From contig JBMNQX010000010.1 in assembly GCA_050944355.1 (NCBI GenBank), positions 1-64,000 of the forward strand: a DNA stretch of 64,000 nt, given 5' to 3'. The translations under genes and the position numbers were made by a program. The stretch comes from UBA4285 sp050944355. GTDB lineage: Bacteria > Bacillota > Clostridia > Lachnospirales > Lachnospiraceae. Within the stretch, counting starts at the first letter, position 1; the number at the start of each line of letters is the position of its first letter. Of the stretch, positions 43,035-52,234 are shown piece by piece. Under the pieces are notes generated by a model. The model saw nothing but the letters and a program-made list of their open reading frames with translations, did not search any database and was not told the DNA's origin.

Positions 43035-44342
43035 TTATTTTTTGTTTTCCACTTTGTGCTTCGGAATCAGCACTTCCGTTCCGCCCATATACGGCTGAAG
43101 AACCTTCGGGATCTTCACGCTGCCGTCCGCCTGAAGATTGTTCTCCAGGAATGCGATCAGCATACGCGGCGGCGCAACGACAGTATTGTTCAGCGTGTGT
43201 GCGAGATACTTTTTCTTATCCGGTCCCTGAATGCGGATCTTCAGTCTTCTCGCCTGCGCATCTCCGAGATTCGAGCAGGATCCGACCTCAAAGTACTTCT
43301 TCTGGCGCGGAGACCATGCTTCAACATCCAGCGACTTTACCTTCAGATCGGCCAGATCGCCCGAGCAGCACTCCAGTGTGCGCACCGGGATATCCATCGA
43401 GCGGAACAGCTCAACGGTGTAATTCCAAAGCTTGTCAAACCACATCATCGAATCTTCCGGCTTGCAGACGACGATCATTTCCTGCTTCTCGAACTGATGG
43501 ATGCGGTAAACTCCTCTTTCCTCAATGCCATGAGCGCCCTTTTCCTTGCGGAAGCACGGGGAATACGATGTCAGCGTCAGCGGAAGTTTTTCCTCCGGTG
43601 TGATCGTGTCGATAAATTTTCCGATCATGGAATGCTCAGACGTTCCGATCAGATACAGATCTTCTCCCTCGATCTTATACATCATGGCATCCATCTCATC
43701 AAAACTCATCACGCCGTTGACTACATTTCCATGAATCATGAACGGCGGAATGCAGTATGTGAAGCCCTTGTTGATCATAAAGTCTCTGGCATAGGAAAGG
43801 ATCGAAGAATGCAGGCGCGCGATGTCACCCATCAGATAATAGAATCCGTTTCCCGCAACCTTGCCGGCAGCTTCAAGATCAATGCCGTCAAAGCTTGCCA
43901 TAATGTCTGTGTGATACGGAATCGGGAAATCCGGGACAACCGGCTCCCCAAATCTTTCTCTCTCGACATTGAATGTGTCATTTTTGCCGATCGGAACAGA
44001 CGGATCGATGATGTTCGGGATACGCATCATGTCATTGGTGAGCTTTTCCGTCACCTCAGCATGTCTTGCGTCAAGTTCCTTGATTCTGTCCCCGTTTTTA
44101 GTGACCTGTTCCTTTATCTTTTCGGCCTCTTCTTTCTTTCCGGCCTTCATGGCAGCACCAATCTGCTTTGAAAGCGCGTTTCTTGACGCTTTCAGCTCAT
44201 CGGCCTCAGCCTGGATTTTGCGAGCCTCTTCATCAAGTGCGATAACCTCATCTACAAGCGGGAGCTTTTCATCCTCAAACTTTTTCTTAATGTTTTCTTT
44301 TACAATGTCCGGATTTTCTCTGACAAATTTAATGTCAAGCAT
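43035..44342 (-). CDS. serS: Seryl-tRNA synthetase
   Basis: The 435-residue class II synthetase has an N-terminal coiled-coil arm (residues about 25-105, rich in Glu, Lys, Ala), motif 2 (FRKEKGAHGIEERGVYRIHQFEKQE) and motif 3 (NNTVVAPPRMLIAFLENN). It charges tRNA-Ser in the cytoplasm. AGGAAATG-like ribosome site at the start; no T-box leader is visible. Confidence 0.97.
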   Translation of the reverse strand: MLDIKFVRENPDIVKENIKKKFEDEKLPLVDEVIALDEEARKIQAEADELKASRNALSKQIGAAMKAGKKEEAEKIKEQVTKNGDRIKELDARHAEVTEKLTNDMMRIPNIIDPSVPIGKNDTFNVERERFGEPVVPDFPIPYHTDIMASFDGIDLEAAGKVAGNGFYYLMGDIARLHSSILSYARDFMINKGFTYCIPPFMIHGNVVNGVMSFDEMDAMMYKIEGEDLYLIGTSEHSMIGKFIDTITPEEKLPLTLTSYSPCFRKEKGAHGIEERGVYRIHQFEKQEMIVVCKPEDSMMWFDKLWNYTVELFRSMDIPVRTLECCSGDLADLKVKSLDVEAWSPRQKKYFEVGSCSNLGDAQARRLKIRIQGPDKKKYLAHTLNNTVVAPPRMLIAFLENNLQADGSVKIPKVLQPYMGGTEVLIPKHKVENKK

Positions 44343-44376
44343 TTCCTTTTACCCCTCATCCTAATAAATATTGTAT

Positions 44377-44916
44377 TTATTTCTTCCTGCTTTTTCTGGA
44401 TTCCGACTGGTCCCCATCGCGAGGTCCCTTACCGCTTTCCAGCGCCATTTCAAGCGACTGTCTCTCTTCATCGCTGATATCCACTTTGCACTCTCCGTTC
44501 TTCACCTCGCGCGCAAATGTGAATGATCCGCTTGTCGCGTGCATTATGTTTAGGATAAACCCATTGTTGTTTTTGTCAAGAAGCGTGACGGCAAAACTCA
44601 AATTTCCGCCATTCTCCTCATACGCGTTGTACTGCACAAACCCCACCTTCTGCAGGCATTTGTTCTGCTGCGCGTAAAGATCATTCAGTGAATTGCGATT
44701 TGCCTGCTGCATCTCGCGGATTTCCGCAATATCATCGAGACTGTCCGCGATCAGATGTTCGACCGATTTACCGTCCTCTCCCCGCATCAGGCGCGCCATA
44801 CGGGCTCTTAGTTTGTTCTCTCTGGAGATCGCTACGGCGGCCATGCAGATTGAAATGATGGAAAGAGCGGCCAATACCACAATCAAGCCCAGCAATAAAA
44901 GATTTTGCATATCCAT
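44377..44916 (-). CDS. DUF4446-family protein with one membrane anchor
   Basis: 179 residues. The N-terminal membrane segment (LLLLGLIVVLAALSIISICMA) is followed by a helical region and the family core QQNKCLQKVGFVQYNAYEENGGNLSFAVTLLDKNNNGFIL. It is one base from the parB stop, a position it often holds in Clostridia (parA-parB-DUF4446-serS). The function is unknown; the link with ParB suggests a chromosome or cell-cycle role. Confidence 0.9.
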   Translation of the reverse strand: MDMQNLLLLGLIVVLAALSIISICMAAVAISRENKLRARMARLMRGEDGKSVEHLIADSLDDIAEIREMQQANRNSLNDLYAQQNKCLQKVGFVQYNAYEENGGNLSFAVTLLDKNNNGFILNIMHATSGSFTFAREVKNGECKVDISDEERQSLEMALESGKGPRDGDQSESRKSRKK

Positions 44917-45945
44917 TTATAAACTCTTCTTTCCTTCCTGTGTCAGCACCTGACAGATTCTCTCAAAATCTTCCTGGGAAAAGAAGCTTATTTCAATTTT
45001 TCCTTTGTTTTCACCGGATTCACGGATGTGGATTTTGCTTCCGAGCGCCTCGCCCAGCGTATCCTCATATTGTCTGAAATATGCTTCCCTGGCTGTATTT
45101 TTCTTCTTCTCCGGCCTCGGTGTCTGCATATTCTTTACCAGCCGCTCTGTCTCCCGCACAGAAAGCTTCTTCTCGATTACCTGAAGAGCCGCCTCGTACT
45201 GTTCATCTTTTGATTCGAGCCCCAGAAGCGCTCTTGCGTGACCTCCTGAAAGCGTTCCATCACTGACAAATTCCTGAACTCTCGGATCAAGCTTGAGCAG
45301 TCTGAGTGAGTTCGTGATGGCGACGCGTGATTTGGAAACCCGCTGCGCCACTTCATCCTGCTTCAGATTATATTCACGGATGAGCTGCTCATATCCGTTT
45401 GCCTCTTCAATCGGATTCAGGTCTTCGCGCTGAATATTTTCAATCAGAGCAATTTCCATCCGATTTCTGTCCGTGTATTCGCGCACAAGCACCGGAACTG
45501 TCTTCAGACCGGCCATTCTTGCCGCCCGCCATCTGCGTTCTCCGGCAATAATTTCATAAAAGTCGCCATTTTTCTGCACGATAAGCGGCTGTATCACACC
45601 GACATTTTTTATTGAATCCGCCAGCTCACGCAGAGAATCCTCGTCAAATGTTTTTCTCGGCTGATTTTTGTTCGGCTCGACCATAGAGATCGGAACCATG
45701 ATTTCGCCATTTTCAGCTGGTTTCCCGGTTTTTTCAACAGTTTCTGCAGCTTCATCCGGAACTGCTTCCTTGTTTTTCCTGTTGCGAGTGCCTGTCTTCG
45801 CAGTTTTTACTGATGAAGGCTCACCAGTCGTCTTACCTGTTTTTTCTCTGCTGGAAACCGGTTCCTCATCATCCAACGGCTGTGTCGGGATCAGTGCACC
45901 GAGTCCCCTTCCGAGTGCTGAATGTTTTGCTTTTTTTGCTGCCAT
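44917..45945 (-). CDS. parB: Chromosome-partitioning protein ParB/Spo0J
   Basis: About 342 residues from ATG 45945, since the longer frame overlaps parA. The N-terminus has LGRGLGALIP, the ParA-activating peptide. Then a Pro/Thr/Lys-rich linker, the CTPase/ParB domain (NQPRKTFDEDSLRELADSI, GERRWRA, ENIQREDLNPIEEA), the helix-turn-helix (KQDEVAQRVSKSRVAITNSLRLL) and a C-terminal dimer domain. It binds and spreads from the parS sites at 46761-46847. Confidence 0.97.
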   Translation of the reverse strand: MAAKKAKHSALGRGLGALIPTQPLDDEEPVSSREKTGKTTGEPSSVKTAKTGTRNRKNKEAVPDEAAETVEKTGKPAENGEIMVPISMVEPNKNQPRKTFDEDSLRELADSIKNVGVIQPLIVQKNGDFYEIIAGERRWRAARMAGLKTVPVLVREYTDRNRMEIALIENIQREDLNPIEEANGYEQLIREYNLKQDEVAQRVSKSRVAITNSLRLLKLDPRVQEFVSDGTLSGGHARALLGLESKDEQYEAALQVIEKKLSVRETERLVKNMQTPRPEKKKNTAREAYFRQYEDTLGEALGSKIHIRESGENKGKIEISFFSQEDFERICQVLTQEGKKSL

Positions 45946-45955
45946 ATTTCCTGAT

Positions 45956-46726
45956 TTAATCCTTGAACTTTCTTCTGATAATCTCTTTTGCCAGTTTTTT
46001 ATACGCAACCGCTCCCGCAGACTTCGGATCATACTCTGTGACCGGCATTCCATGGCTTGGCGCCTCGGCAAGCCGGATATTTCTCGGGATAATTGTCCTG
46101 TAAATCTTCTGATTCAAATTGTCTTTTACATTTTCCACGACTTCAAGCGAAAGATTCGTCCGCGCGTCGTACATGGTAAATACAATGCCCTCAATCTTCA
46201 GCTTCGGATTTAATCCCCTCTGAACAAGTTCTATCGTCTGAATCAGCTGCGTCAGACCTTCCAATGCATAATACTCGCATTGAATCGGCACCAGCACGGT
46301 ATCGGCCGCCGTCAGCGCATTGACTGTAAGCATATTCAGGGATGGCGGACAATCCATAAGAATAAAATCATACTGATCTCTGACTGCTTCAATAGCATTT
46401 TTCAGCAGAAATTCCCGCTTTTCAATATTAATAAGTTCAATCTCAGCGCCTGCCAGATTCACATTGGAGGGAATCAGGTCAAGATTTTTATAGACGTCTC
46501 TGCAAATGCAGTCGTTGATTTCACATTCACCGAGAAGCAATTCATAAATCGTATTTTCTGTTTGATCCTTGTCGACACCAAAGCCGCTTGTTGTATTTCC
46601 CTGCGGATCAACATCAACAACAAGCACCTTTTTGCCTGCATCAGCGAGACAAGCCGCAAGATTTATAGACGTTGTTGTTTTTCCAACACCGCCTTTCTGA
46701 TTTGTGATCGCTATTATTCTCTTCAT
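45956..46726 (-). CDS. parA: Chromosome-partitioning ATPase ParA/Soj
   Basis: The 256-residue protein has the deviant Walker A KGGVGKTTT (residues 10-18), A' VDVDPQGN and Walker B FILMDCPPSLN. It works with ParB in origin segregation and, in Firmicutes, in control of DnaA. Its promoter region carries three parS sites, so ParB binding may also repress this operon. Confidence 0.97.
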   Translation of the reverse strand: MKRIIAITNQKGGVGKTTTSINLAACLADAGKKVLVVDVDPQGNTTSGFGVDKDQTENTIYELLLGECEINDCICRDVYKNLDLIPSNVNLAGAEIELINIEKREFLLKNAIEAVRDQYDFILMDCPPSLNMLTVNALTAADTVLVPIQCEYYALEGLTQLIQTIELVQRGLNPKLKIEGIVFTMYDARTNLSLEVVENVKDNLNQKIYRTIIPRNIRLAEAPSHGMPVTEYDPKSAGAVAYKKLAKEIIRRKFKD

Positions 46727-46760
46727 TCTGTATCTTTATTCCTGCTGAAACCAAAGAGAA

Positions 46761-46776
46761 TGTTTCACGTGAAACA
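46761..46776. promoter_or_regulatory. parS site 1
   Basis: TGTTTCACGTGAAACA, perfect palindromic parS, extended by flanking bases to a 22-base palindrome. It lies 35 bases upstream of the parA start. Confidence 0.95.
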
Positions 46777-46795
46777 TTCTCGGGACAAAAATCAA

Positions 46796-46811
46796 TGTTT
46801 CACGTGAAACA
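46796..46811. promoter_or_regulatory. parS site 2, inside a 30-base perfect palindrome
   Basis: The same 16-base site, but the symmetry extends to AAATCAA/TTGATTT on each side (46789-46818). Confidence 0.95.
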
Positions 46812-46831
46812 TTGATTTGGCTGTTCAGAAA

Positions 46832-46847
46832 TGTTTCACGTGAAACA
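46832..46847. promoter_or_regulatory. parS site 3
   Basis: Third copy of TGTTTCACGTGAAACA. The three sites start 35 and 36 bases apart, close to three-and-a-half helix turns. Confidence 0.95.
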
Positions 46848-47033
46848 TCGTCTGTCTCCGTGATACTTCACGAAAAACATTTCTGATGTTTATTATAACA
46901 TCTCTTTTGTGAATGCGTTCATAGATACGAAGATTATCCGTAATAAAATTCTGCTCTTAACTGCTATCGTTTCCCGGTAATACAATATCGCAGACTTATC
47001 TGCTTTCTGGTGACACATTTGTAATATGTGCAA

Positions 47034-47062
47034 TTGCAAACTTTTTTCTTCGCTTCTATAAT
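47034..47062 (+). promoter_or_regulatory. Promoter of the alpha/beta hydrolase gene
   Basis: TTGCAA (47034-47039), a 17-base spacer and TATAAT (47057-47062). Confidence 0.75.
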
Positions 47063-47113
47063 AAATGAATCAATGATTGTGATTGCTTCTGCATTTACAG
47101 GGAAGGATGCCAT

Positions 47114-48052
47114 ATGAATAAGAAAACAAAAAGAAATCTTTTCTTTCTGACGGGCGGTATAACAGCTCTTGCACTTCTAAACCGCTATTTTGAAAACTCC
47201 GTAAAAAGCGAGGATGGCGTTGACGATCCTCTTCAGCGCACCTGGTATTTCCGGGACTTTGCCATACGCTATTCTGTCATGGGAGAAGGAAAGCCAATTC
47301 TCATGGTTCATGATATCGGCGGTCATTCTTCTTCGATCGAATGGCTCGAAACAGCTCCGATTCTTGCCCGCAAATATAAAGTTTATACTCTCGACCTGAT
47401 TGGATTTGGGTTTTCCGACAAACCGGTTATGACATACACTGGTTATCTGTTTACCGATCTGCTTGTCGCTTTCATAAAAGAAGTTATTGGAGAAAAAACA
47501 GATGTCATTGCTTCCGGACAATCCGCTGGAATTGCTCTGTCCGTAAAGAAAATCCTGCCGGATCAGGTTGGAAAAATTATTCTGGTTAATCCCTCTTCGC
47601 CCGTTCTGCACCAGCCCACGGAAGGTATACACCGCGCTATCCGCTCCGTATATCGGATTCCTGTGATCGGCACAGTGTTTTACAACCTCACTTTCAGCCG
47701 TCTGAGAATGGAAGGAGCGCAGCCGGTCAAGATGTTCTATCGTCCGCAGAATGTTTCAAAGAAGCTGATCCACGCATTTTACAGGAATTCGCGCCGTCAT
47801 GAAAAAGGCGCTATTTCCGTGTTCACAAGCAGAATCAACAATCTCTTTGCCGTTCCGACTGCACGCTTTGCCAAAGACATTGACGATCTGACCATAATCT
47901 ATGGAAAATATAATCTCAAGGAATTCCCGATCCTTCACAAATACAAGAATCTGAATTATCACATTCTGTTCGCTCCGATCGATGATTCCCGTCAGATGCC
48001 GCAGATCGAAATGCCTGATGTTTTTGCTGCACAGGTAGAGGCAGTTCTCTGA
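47114..48052 (+). CDS. Membrane-anchored alpha/beta hydrolase
   Basis: 312 residues. An uncleaved hydrophobic N-terminal segment (LFFLTGGITALALL) anchors it. The fold shows the oxyanion turn VHDIGGHSSS and the nucleophile elbow GQSAG (Ser about residue 139). A catalytic Asp/His is expected in the C-terminal 80 residues but not firmly placed by eye. Substrate unknown. GGGAAGG precedes the ATG. It is transcribed towards oriC between parA and rsmG. Confidence 0.82.
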   Translation: MNKKTKRNLFFLTGGITALALLNRYFENSVKSEDGVDDPLQRTWYFRDFAIRYSVMGEGKPILMVHDIGGHSSSIEWLETAPILARKYKVYTLDLIGFGFSDKPVMTYTGYLFTDLLVAFIKEVIGEKTDVIASGQSAGIALSVKKILPDQVGKIILVNPSSPVLHQPTEGIHRAIRSVYRIPVIGTVFYNLTFSRLRMEGAQPVKMFYRPQNVSKKLIHAFYRNSRRHEKGAISVFTSRINNLFAVPTARFAKDIDDLTIIYGKYNLKEFPILHKYKNLNYHILFAPIDDSRQMPQIEMPDVFAAQVEAVL

Positions 48053-48086
48053 ATCATAACTGTTTACCCGTGCATACTGAATTGCA

Positions 48087-48124
48087 AAAGACCGGCAGAG
48101 ATAATATGTCTCTGCCGGTCTTTG
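48087..48124. terminator. Bidirectional terminator between the hydrolase gene and rsmG
   Basis: AAAGACCGGCAGAGA pairs perfectly with TCTCTGCCGGTCTTT, with A-rich and T-rich flanks on both sides, so it can end transcripts from either direction. Confidence 0.85.
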
Positions 48125-48168
48125 TTGTCATATGTCGTATCGTCTCAGATCACAGGAAAAGCAGAAAA

Positions 48169-48897
48169 TCAAAGCGGTTTATTCTTTGGTGTTCCCGCCT
48201 TTCTCGGGTACGCTTTCGGTGTTTTTGCACATTTCCGGATGAAAATAATCGTTCTTTGCACATCTGTGTCCGGAAGTGTGAATTCCTGTGTGGAAATCAC
48301 CTGGCCGCCCAAAATTTTCAACGCCTTTTCAGCTGATTTTATTTCCTCATCAGCAGTCGCCGTTTTATATGCCGCAAAAATGCCGCCGATCTTTACATAA
48401 GGAAGACAGTATTCCGCAAGAACCGGAAGTGCGGCTACAGCTCTCGACACAGCCACGTCAAATGTCTCGCGCAGCTTCGGATCTCTCGCGCCGTCTTCTG
48501 CTCTTGCGTGGATGAGCTGTGTTTCTTTGAGATTTTCGTCCTGAATGACAGAGGCAAGAAAATTAAGCCGTTTGTTCAAAGAATCGAGCAATGTAAGACG
48601 GAGCTCCGGCATCACGATCTTTAGCGGGATTCCGGGAAATCCGGCTCCCGTTCCGACATCGATTATACGGCAGGACGGCGGAAGAGCAACACCTGCCTTT
48701 TTCGCAGCCGGAATCAGGCTCAGACTGTCCAGAAAATGAAGCGTGTAAACATCCTTTTTCTTCGTGATTGCAGTCAGATTCATCACCTTGTTGGTTTCGA
48801 CAAGCTGCATATAATAGGCTTCAAACATCTCCATCTGACGCGAGGTCAAATCAATGCCGAATTTTAGTACTTCCCTTTTAAATTCCGTCTCGCACAT
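48169..48897 (-). CDS. rsmG: 16S rRNA m7G527 methyltransferase RsmG (GidB)
   Basis: The 242-residue SAM-dependent methyltransferase has the GTGAGFPGIPLKI SAM loop, NLTAIT and AVSRAVAALPVLAEY signatures. It methylates G527 of 16S rRNA. It starts directly after the mnmG stop, as in most Firmicutes. Confidence 0.96.
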   Translation of the reverse strand: MCETEFKREVLKFGIDLTSRQMEMFEAYYMQLVETNKVMNLTAITKKKDVYTLHFLDSLSLIPAAKKAGVALPPSCRIIDVGTGAGFPGIPLKIVMPELRLTLLDSLNKRLNFLASVIQDENLKETQLIHARAEDGARDPKLRETFDVAVSRAVAALPVLAEYCLPYVKIGGIFAAYKTATADEEIKSAEKALKILGGQVISTQEFTLPDTDVQRTIIFIRKCAKTPKAYPRKAGTPKNKPL

Positions 48898-50796
48898 TCA
48901 GTTTCTGCTCCTGCTTCTGCTGGTCTTTTCAAGGTAAATAAGCAAAACCGAGATATCAGCCGGTGAGACGCCTGAAATCCGGGAAGCCTGACCGATTGAA
49001 CGCGGCCGCATGGCTGAAAGCTTCTGCATGGCCTCGATTCTGAGCCCGTAAACTTCTTTGTAGTTGATATCCTCTGGAATCAGCCGTTTTTCAAGTTTCT
49101 CAAAATGAGAGACCTGGATCTGCTGTCTCTTGATATATCCTTCATATTTTATCTGGATATTCACTTCCTCTTTCACAGCATCCGGAAGTTTCGGCCTTTC
49201 CGGGTCAATCGCGGCCAGCTTCTCATATGAGAGCTCCGGACGGCGGATCAGTTCCGCGAGAGTCGTGCCATTGTCAAGAGGATGACTTCCGTTTTTCTCA
49301 AGAAGTTCTTCGACTTCCGGTTTTGTTCCGATATTTACGTGAGTGACGCGGTCAATCTCCCGGCGGATTTCTTCCTGCTTTTCATCCGTCAGCTTCATGC
49401 GCTCATCTGATATAAGTCCGATGGCATGTCCGTACCGTGTCAGACGCGCGTCGGCATTATCCTGCCGCAGAAGCAGGCGATACTCGGCACGCGACGTCAT
49501 CATGCGGTAAGGTTCAAGCGTCTGTTTGGTCACGAGATCATCAATCAGCACGCCGATATATCCTTCCGAGCGGCTGATTATCAGCGGCTGTCTGCCCCTG
49601 ACAAATTGCGCCGCGTTGATGCCGGCGATGATTCCCTGGGCGGCTGCTTCCTCGTAACCGGAGCTCCCGTTGATCTGTCCTGCCGCGAAAAGTCCTTTGA
49701 TATTCTTGAATTCAAGACTTTCCTTCAGTTGCGTAGCGTCGATGCAGTCATACTCGATCGCATAGGCGTTGCGGACAATCCGGGCGTGTTCCAGTCCTGC
49801 CACAGAATGAATCATCGCATACTGGACATCTTCCGGCATCGATGAGGAAAACCCGCTCAGATACATTTCATTTGTGTATAACCCTTCCGGCTCAATGAAT
49901 ATCTGATGGCGGTCTTTGTCGGCAAATTTCATCACTTTGTCTTCGATAGACGGACAATAACGCGGCCCGGTCGCATGAATACGCCCGGAGTAGAGAGGAC
50001 TCCTGTCTATATTATCTCGTATAATTTTGTGTGTTTCAGTATTTGTATACGTGAGCCAGCACGAAACCTGTTTTTTCTGAATCGATTCCGGATCCGTTGT
50101 AAAGGAAAACGGCACAATTCTCTCGTCTCCAAACTGTTCTGTCATCTTTGAAAAGTCTATGGAACGCCTGTCAACGCGCGCCGGAGTGCCTGTTTTGAAA
50201 CGGCGGATACTGATGTCGGCGGCTAAAAGAGAATCCGTCAGATGGTTGGCGGCCATCAGTCCGTTCGGTCCGGTGTGATAGCTTGTCTCTCCGAAAATAC
50301 AGCGGGACTTAAGATACACACCTGTCGCGAGTACCACCGCCTTAGCGTAACAGATACCTCCTGAAAGTGTCCGCACACCGACAACACGGCCGTGTTCAAT
50401 CAGAAGATCGGCCACTTCCGCCTGTCTCACGAACAGATGATCCGTATTCTCAAGAACTTTTCTCATCCGTCCGCTGTACGCCTGTTTGTCAGCCTGTGCG
50501 CGCAGCGAATGAACGGCCGGCCCTTTCGAAGCGTTCAGCATCTTGCTCTGAATAAATGTCGCGTCGATATTCTTTCCCATTTCGCCGCCAAGTGCGTCAA
50601 CTTCGCGGACCAGATGACCTTTGCTGGTTCCTCCGACATTCGGATTGCACGGCATCATGGCAATACTGTCACAGCTTACGGTAAAACAGATCGTATCAAG
50701 ACCAAGTCTGGCACAGGCCAGAGCCGCCTCGCAGCCCGCATGGCCTGCTCCGACAACCACCACGTCCCAGTATTCTTCTATATATTGCTTTTCCAT
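48898..50796 (-). CDS. mnmG: tRNA uridine-5-carboxymethylaminomethyl(34) synthesis protein MnmG (GidA)
   Basis: About 632 residues from ATG 50796 (GAGGAA four bases before). It has FAD Rossmann motif VVGAGHAGCEAALA, the GidA signatures CNPNVGGTSKGHLVREVDALGG and YCPSIEDKVMKF, and FAAGQINGSSGYEEAAAQG. With MnmE it modifies the wobble uridine of tRNAs using FAD and methylene-THF. Confidence 0.97.
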   Translation of the reverse strand: MEKQYIEEYWDVVVVGAGHAGCEAALACARLGLDTICFTVSCDSIAMMPCNPNVGGTSKGHLVREVDALGGEMGKNIDATFIQSKMLNASKGPAVHSLRAQADKQAYSGRMRKVLENTDHLFVRQAEVADLLIEHGRVVGVRTLSGGICYAKAVVLATGVYLKSRCIFGETSYHTGPNGLMAANHLTDSLLAADISIRRFKTGTPARVDRRSIDFSKMTEQFGDERIVPFSFTTDPESIQKKQVSCWLTYTNTETHKIIRDNIDRSPLYSGRIHATGPRYCPSIEDKVMKFADKDRHQIFIEPEGLYTNEMYLSGFSSSMPEDVQYAMIHSVAGLEHARIVRNAYAIEYDCIDATQLKESLEFKNIKGLFAAGQINGSSGYEEAAAQGIIAGINAAQFVRGRQPLIISRSEGYIGVLIDDLVTKQTLEPYRMMTSRAEYRLLLRQDNADARLTRYGHAIGLISDERMKLTDEKQEEIRREIDRVTHVNIGTKPEVEELLEKNGSHPLDNGTTLAELIRRPELSYEKLAAIDPERPKLPDAVKEEVNIQIKYEGYIKRQQIQVSHFEKLEKRLIPEDINYKEVYGLRIEAMQKLSAMRPRSIGQASRISGVSPADISVLLIYLEKTSRSRSRN

Positions 50797-50804
50797 GCTG
50801 TTCC

Positions 50805-52187
50805 TCATTTTCCCATGCAGAACTTTGAGAAGATCCGGTCAGCCAGATCGTCTTCAATTTCCCTGCCCAGTATGGTCCCAAGCGAAGTATAAGCTCCCAT
50901 CAGGTCAATCGTAAAGAAGTCTTCGCTCATCCCGGCCCGGATGGATTCCATTACATTGTCCAGGCTCTTCTCTGCCTCCATCAGCAGGTACTTGTGCCGC
51001 TCGCTGGTGATGATAACCTGATCGTTGGCTTTGAGATTTCCGGACGCGAATTTGTCCGTGAGCGTTTTCTTTAATTCTTCCAGGCCATCCCCTGTCTTTG
51101 CCGAAAATGAAATCACGGGCGCTGCTATCCGTCTTTTTATGTCATCTTCCGTGACTTTTTGAACGAGATCGCTCTTGTTCAGCAGTGCGATGCAGTAAAC
51201 ACCGCTCTCCTGTATTTTCTGCATAATTTCATCGTCTTCTTTTCCGATAGGCTGGCTCGAATCGACGACATAAAGAATCAGGTCGGCATCCTTCACGGCT
51301 CCCCATGCACGGTTTACTCCGATTTTCTCGACGACATCCGCCGTCTCTCGGATGCCGGCCGTATCCATCAGCAGGAGAGAGAGTCCATTTACCATGACGG
51401 TCTCTTCGAGAATATCGCGCGTCGTGCCTGCCACGTCTGTCACAATAGCGCGGTCTGCCCCGGAAAGAAGATTCATCAGAGAAGATTTTCCGGCGTTTGT
51501 TCGTCCGAGAATGACTGTCCGGATGCCTTCCTTGAGAATACGGCCTTCATCCGCATGACTGATCAGATTTTTGATCTGATTCTGCCAGCGGACTACATCT
51601 TTTTCGAGAACTTCTCCGTAATTTTCCAGTTCCATGTGCTCCGGATCGTCCAGTGCCGCCTCGATCCGGGCGGTGTGATCCAGAATCTCGTCCCGGATTC
51701 TTTCCAGTTCCTTTGAGAGACGGCCGTCCAGCTGTGACACAGAAGCCTGAATCGCCCATGAGTTTTTTGCATTGATCAGATCCATCACGGCTTCTGCCTG
51801 TGACAGATCGATCCGTCCATTTAAGAATGCTCTCCTGGTAAATTCTCCCGGCTGCGCGGGTCTTGCGCCGGCCGATATCAGAGAGGCCAGAACTTTTTTC
51901 TGAACGAGGATACCGCCGTGGCAGTTGAATTCCACGACATCTTCGCGCGTATAGGTGTGTGGCGCTCTCATCACGCTGACCAGGCATTCATCGCATTCCT
52001 GCCCGTTTTCGTCGAGCGCCCGCCCGTAGTGAAGCGTGTGAGAAGCAGCATCCGAAAGTTTTTTTCCGGACGGTGATACAAAAATCCGATCGGCGATGGC
52101 AATGGCGTTTTCTCCGCTCATCCGGATAATGCCGATACCTGCCGGGCCGGACAGATTTGTTGAAATCGCTGCAATCGTATCTTCCAT
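50805..52187 (-). CDS. mnmE: tRNA modification GTPase MnmE (TrmE)
   Basis: About 460 residues: the folate-binding N-domain (DTIAAIST...GIGIIRMSG), helical domain with an inserted G domain (GRTNAGKSSL, DTAGIRETAD, NKSD) and the C-terminal signature FCMGK with its essential Cys. ATG 52187 is preferred over TTG 52193. There is no normal ribosome site: the nearest purine run, GGCGG, lies in the 3' arm of the hairpin at 52197-52223. Confidence 0.96.
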   Translation of the reverse strand: MEDTIAAISTNLSGPAGIGIIRMSGENAIAIADRIFVSPSGKKLSDAASHTLHYGRALDENGQECDECLVSVMRAPHTYTREDVVEFNCHGGILVQKKVLASLISAGARPAQPGEFTRRAFLNGRIDLSQAEAVMDLINAKNSWAIQASVSQLDGRLSKELERIRDEILDHTARIEAALDDPEHMELENYGEVLEKDVVRWQNQIKNLISHADEGRILKEGIRTVILGRTNAGKSSLMNLLSGADRAIVTDVAGTTRDILEETVMVNGLSLLLMDTAGIRETADVVEKIGVNRAWGAVKDADLILYVVDSSQPIGKEDDEIMQKIQESGVYCIALLNKSDLVQKVTEDDIKRRIAAPVISFSAKTGDGLEELKKTLTDKFASGNLKANDQVIITSERHKYLLMEAEKSLDNVMESIRAGMSEDFFTIDLMGAYTSLGTILGREIEDDLADRIFSKFCMGK

Positions 52188-52196
52188 ATACAAAAT

Positions 52197-52223
52197 CCGC
52201 CGTCAGAAAAATTCTGACGGCGG
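52197..52223 (-). promoter_or_regulatory. Hairpin between jag and mnmE that could hide the mnmE ribosome site
   Basis: CCGCCGTCAG/CTGACGGCGG, a perfect 10-base stem with a 7-base loop. On the minus strand it is followed by ATTTTGTAT and then the mnmE ATG. It may be a weak terminator, or a translational control element since GGCGG is in the stem. Confidence 0.6.
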
Positions 52224-52234
52224 CTCCAAAATCA

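Noticed and set aside
42945..44171. Plus-strand frame of 408 codons across serS
   Set aside because: Antisense to a complete serS with all class II motifs.
44343..44376. T-box leader before serS
   Set aside because: The gap is only 34 bases and lacks T-box features.
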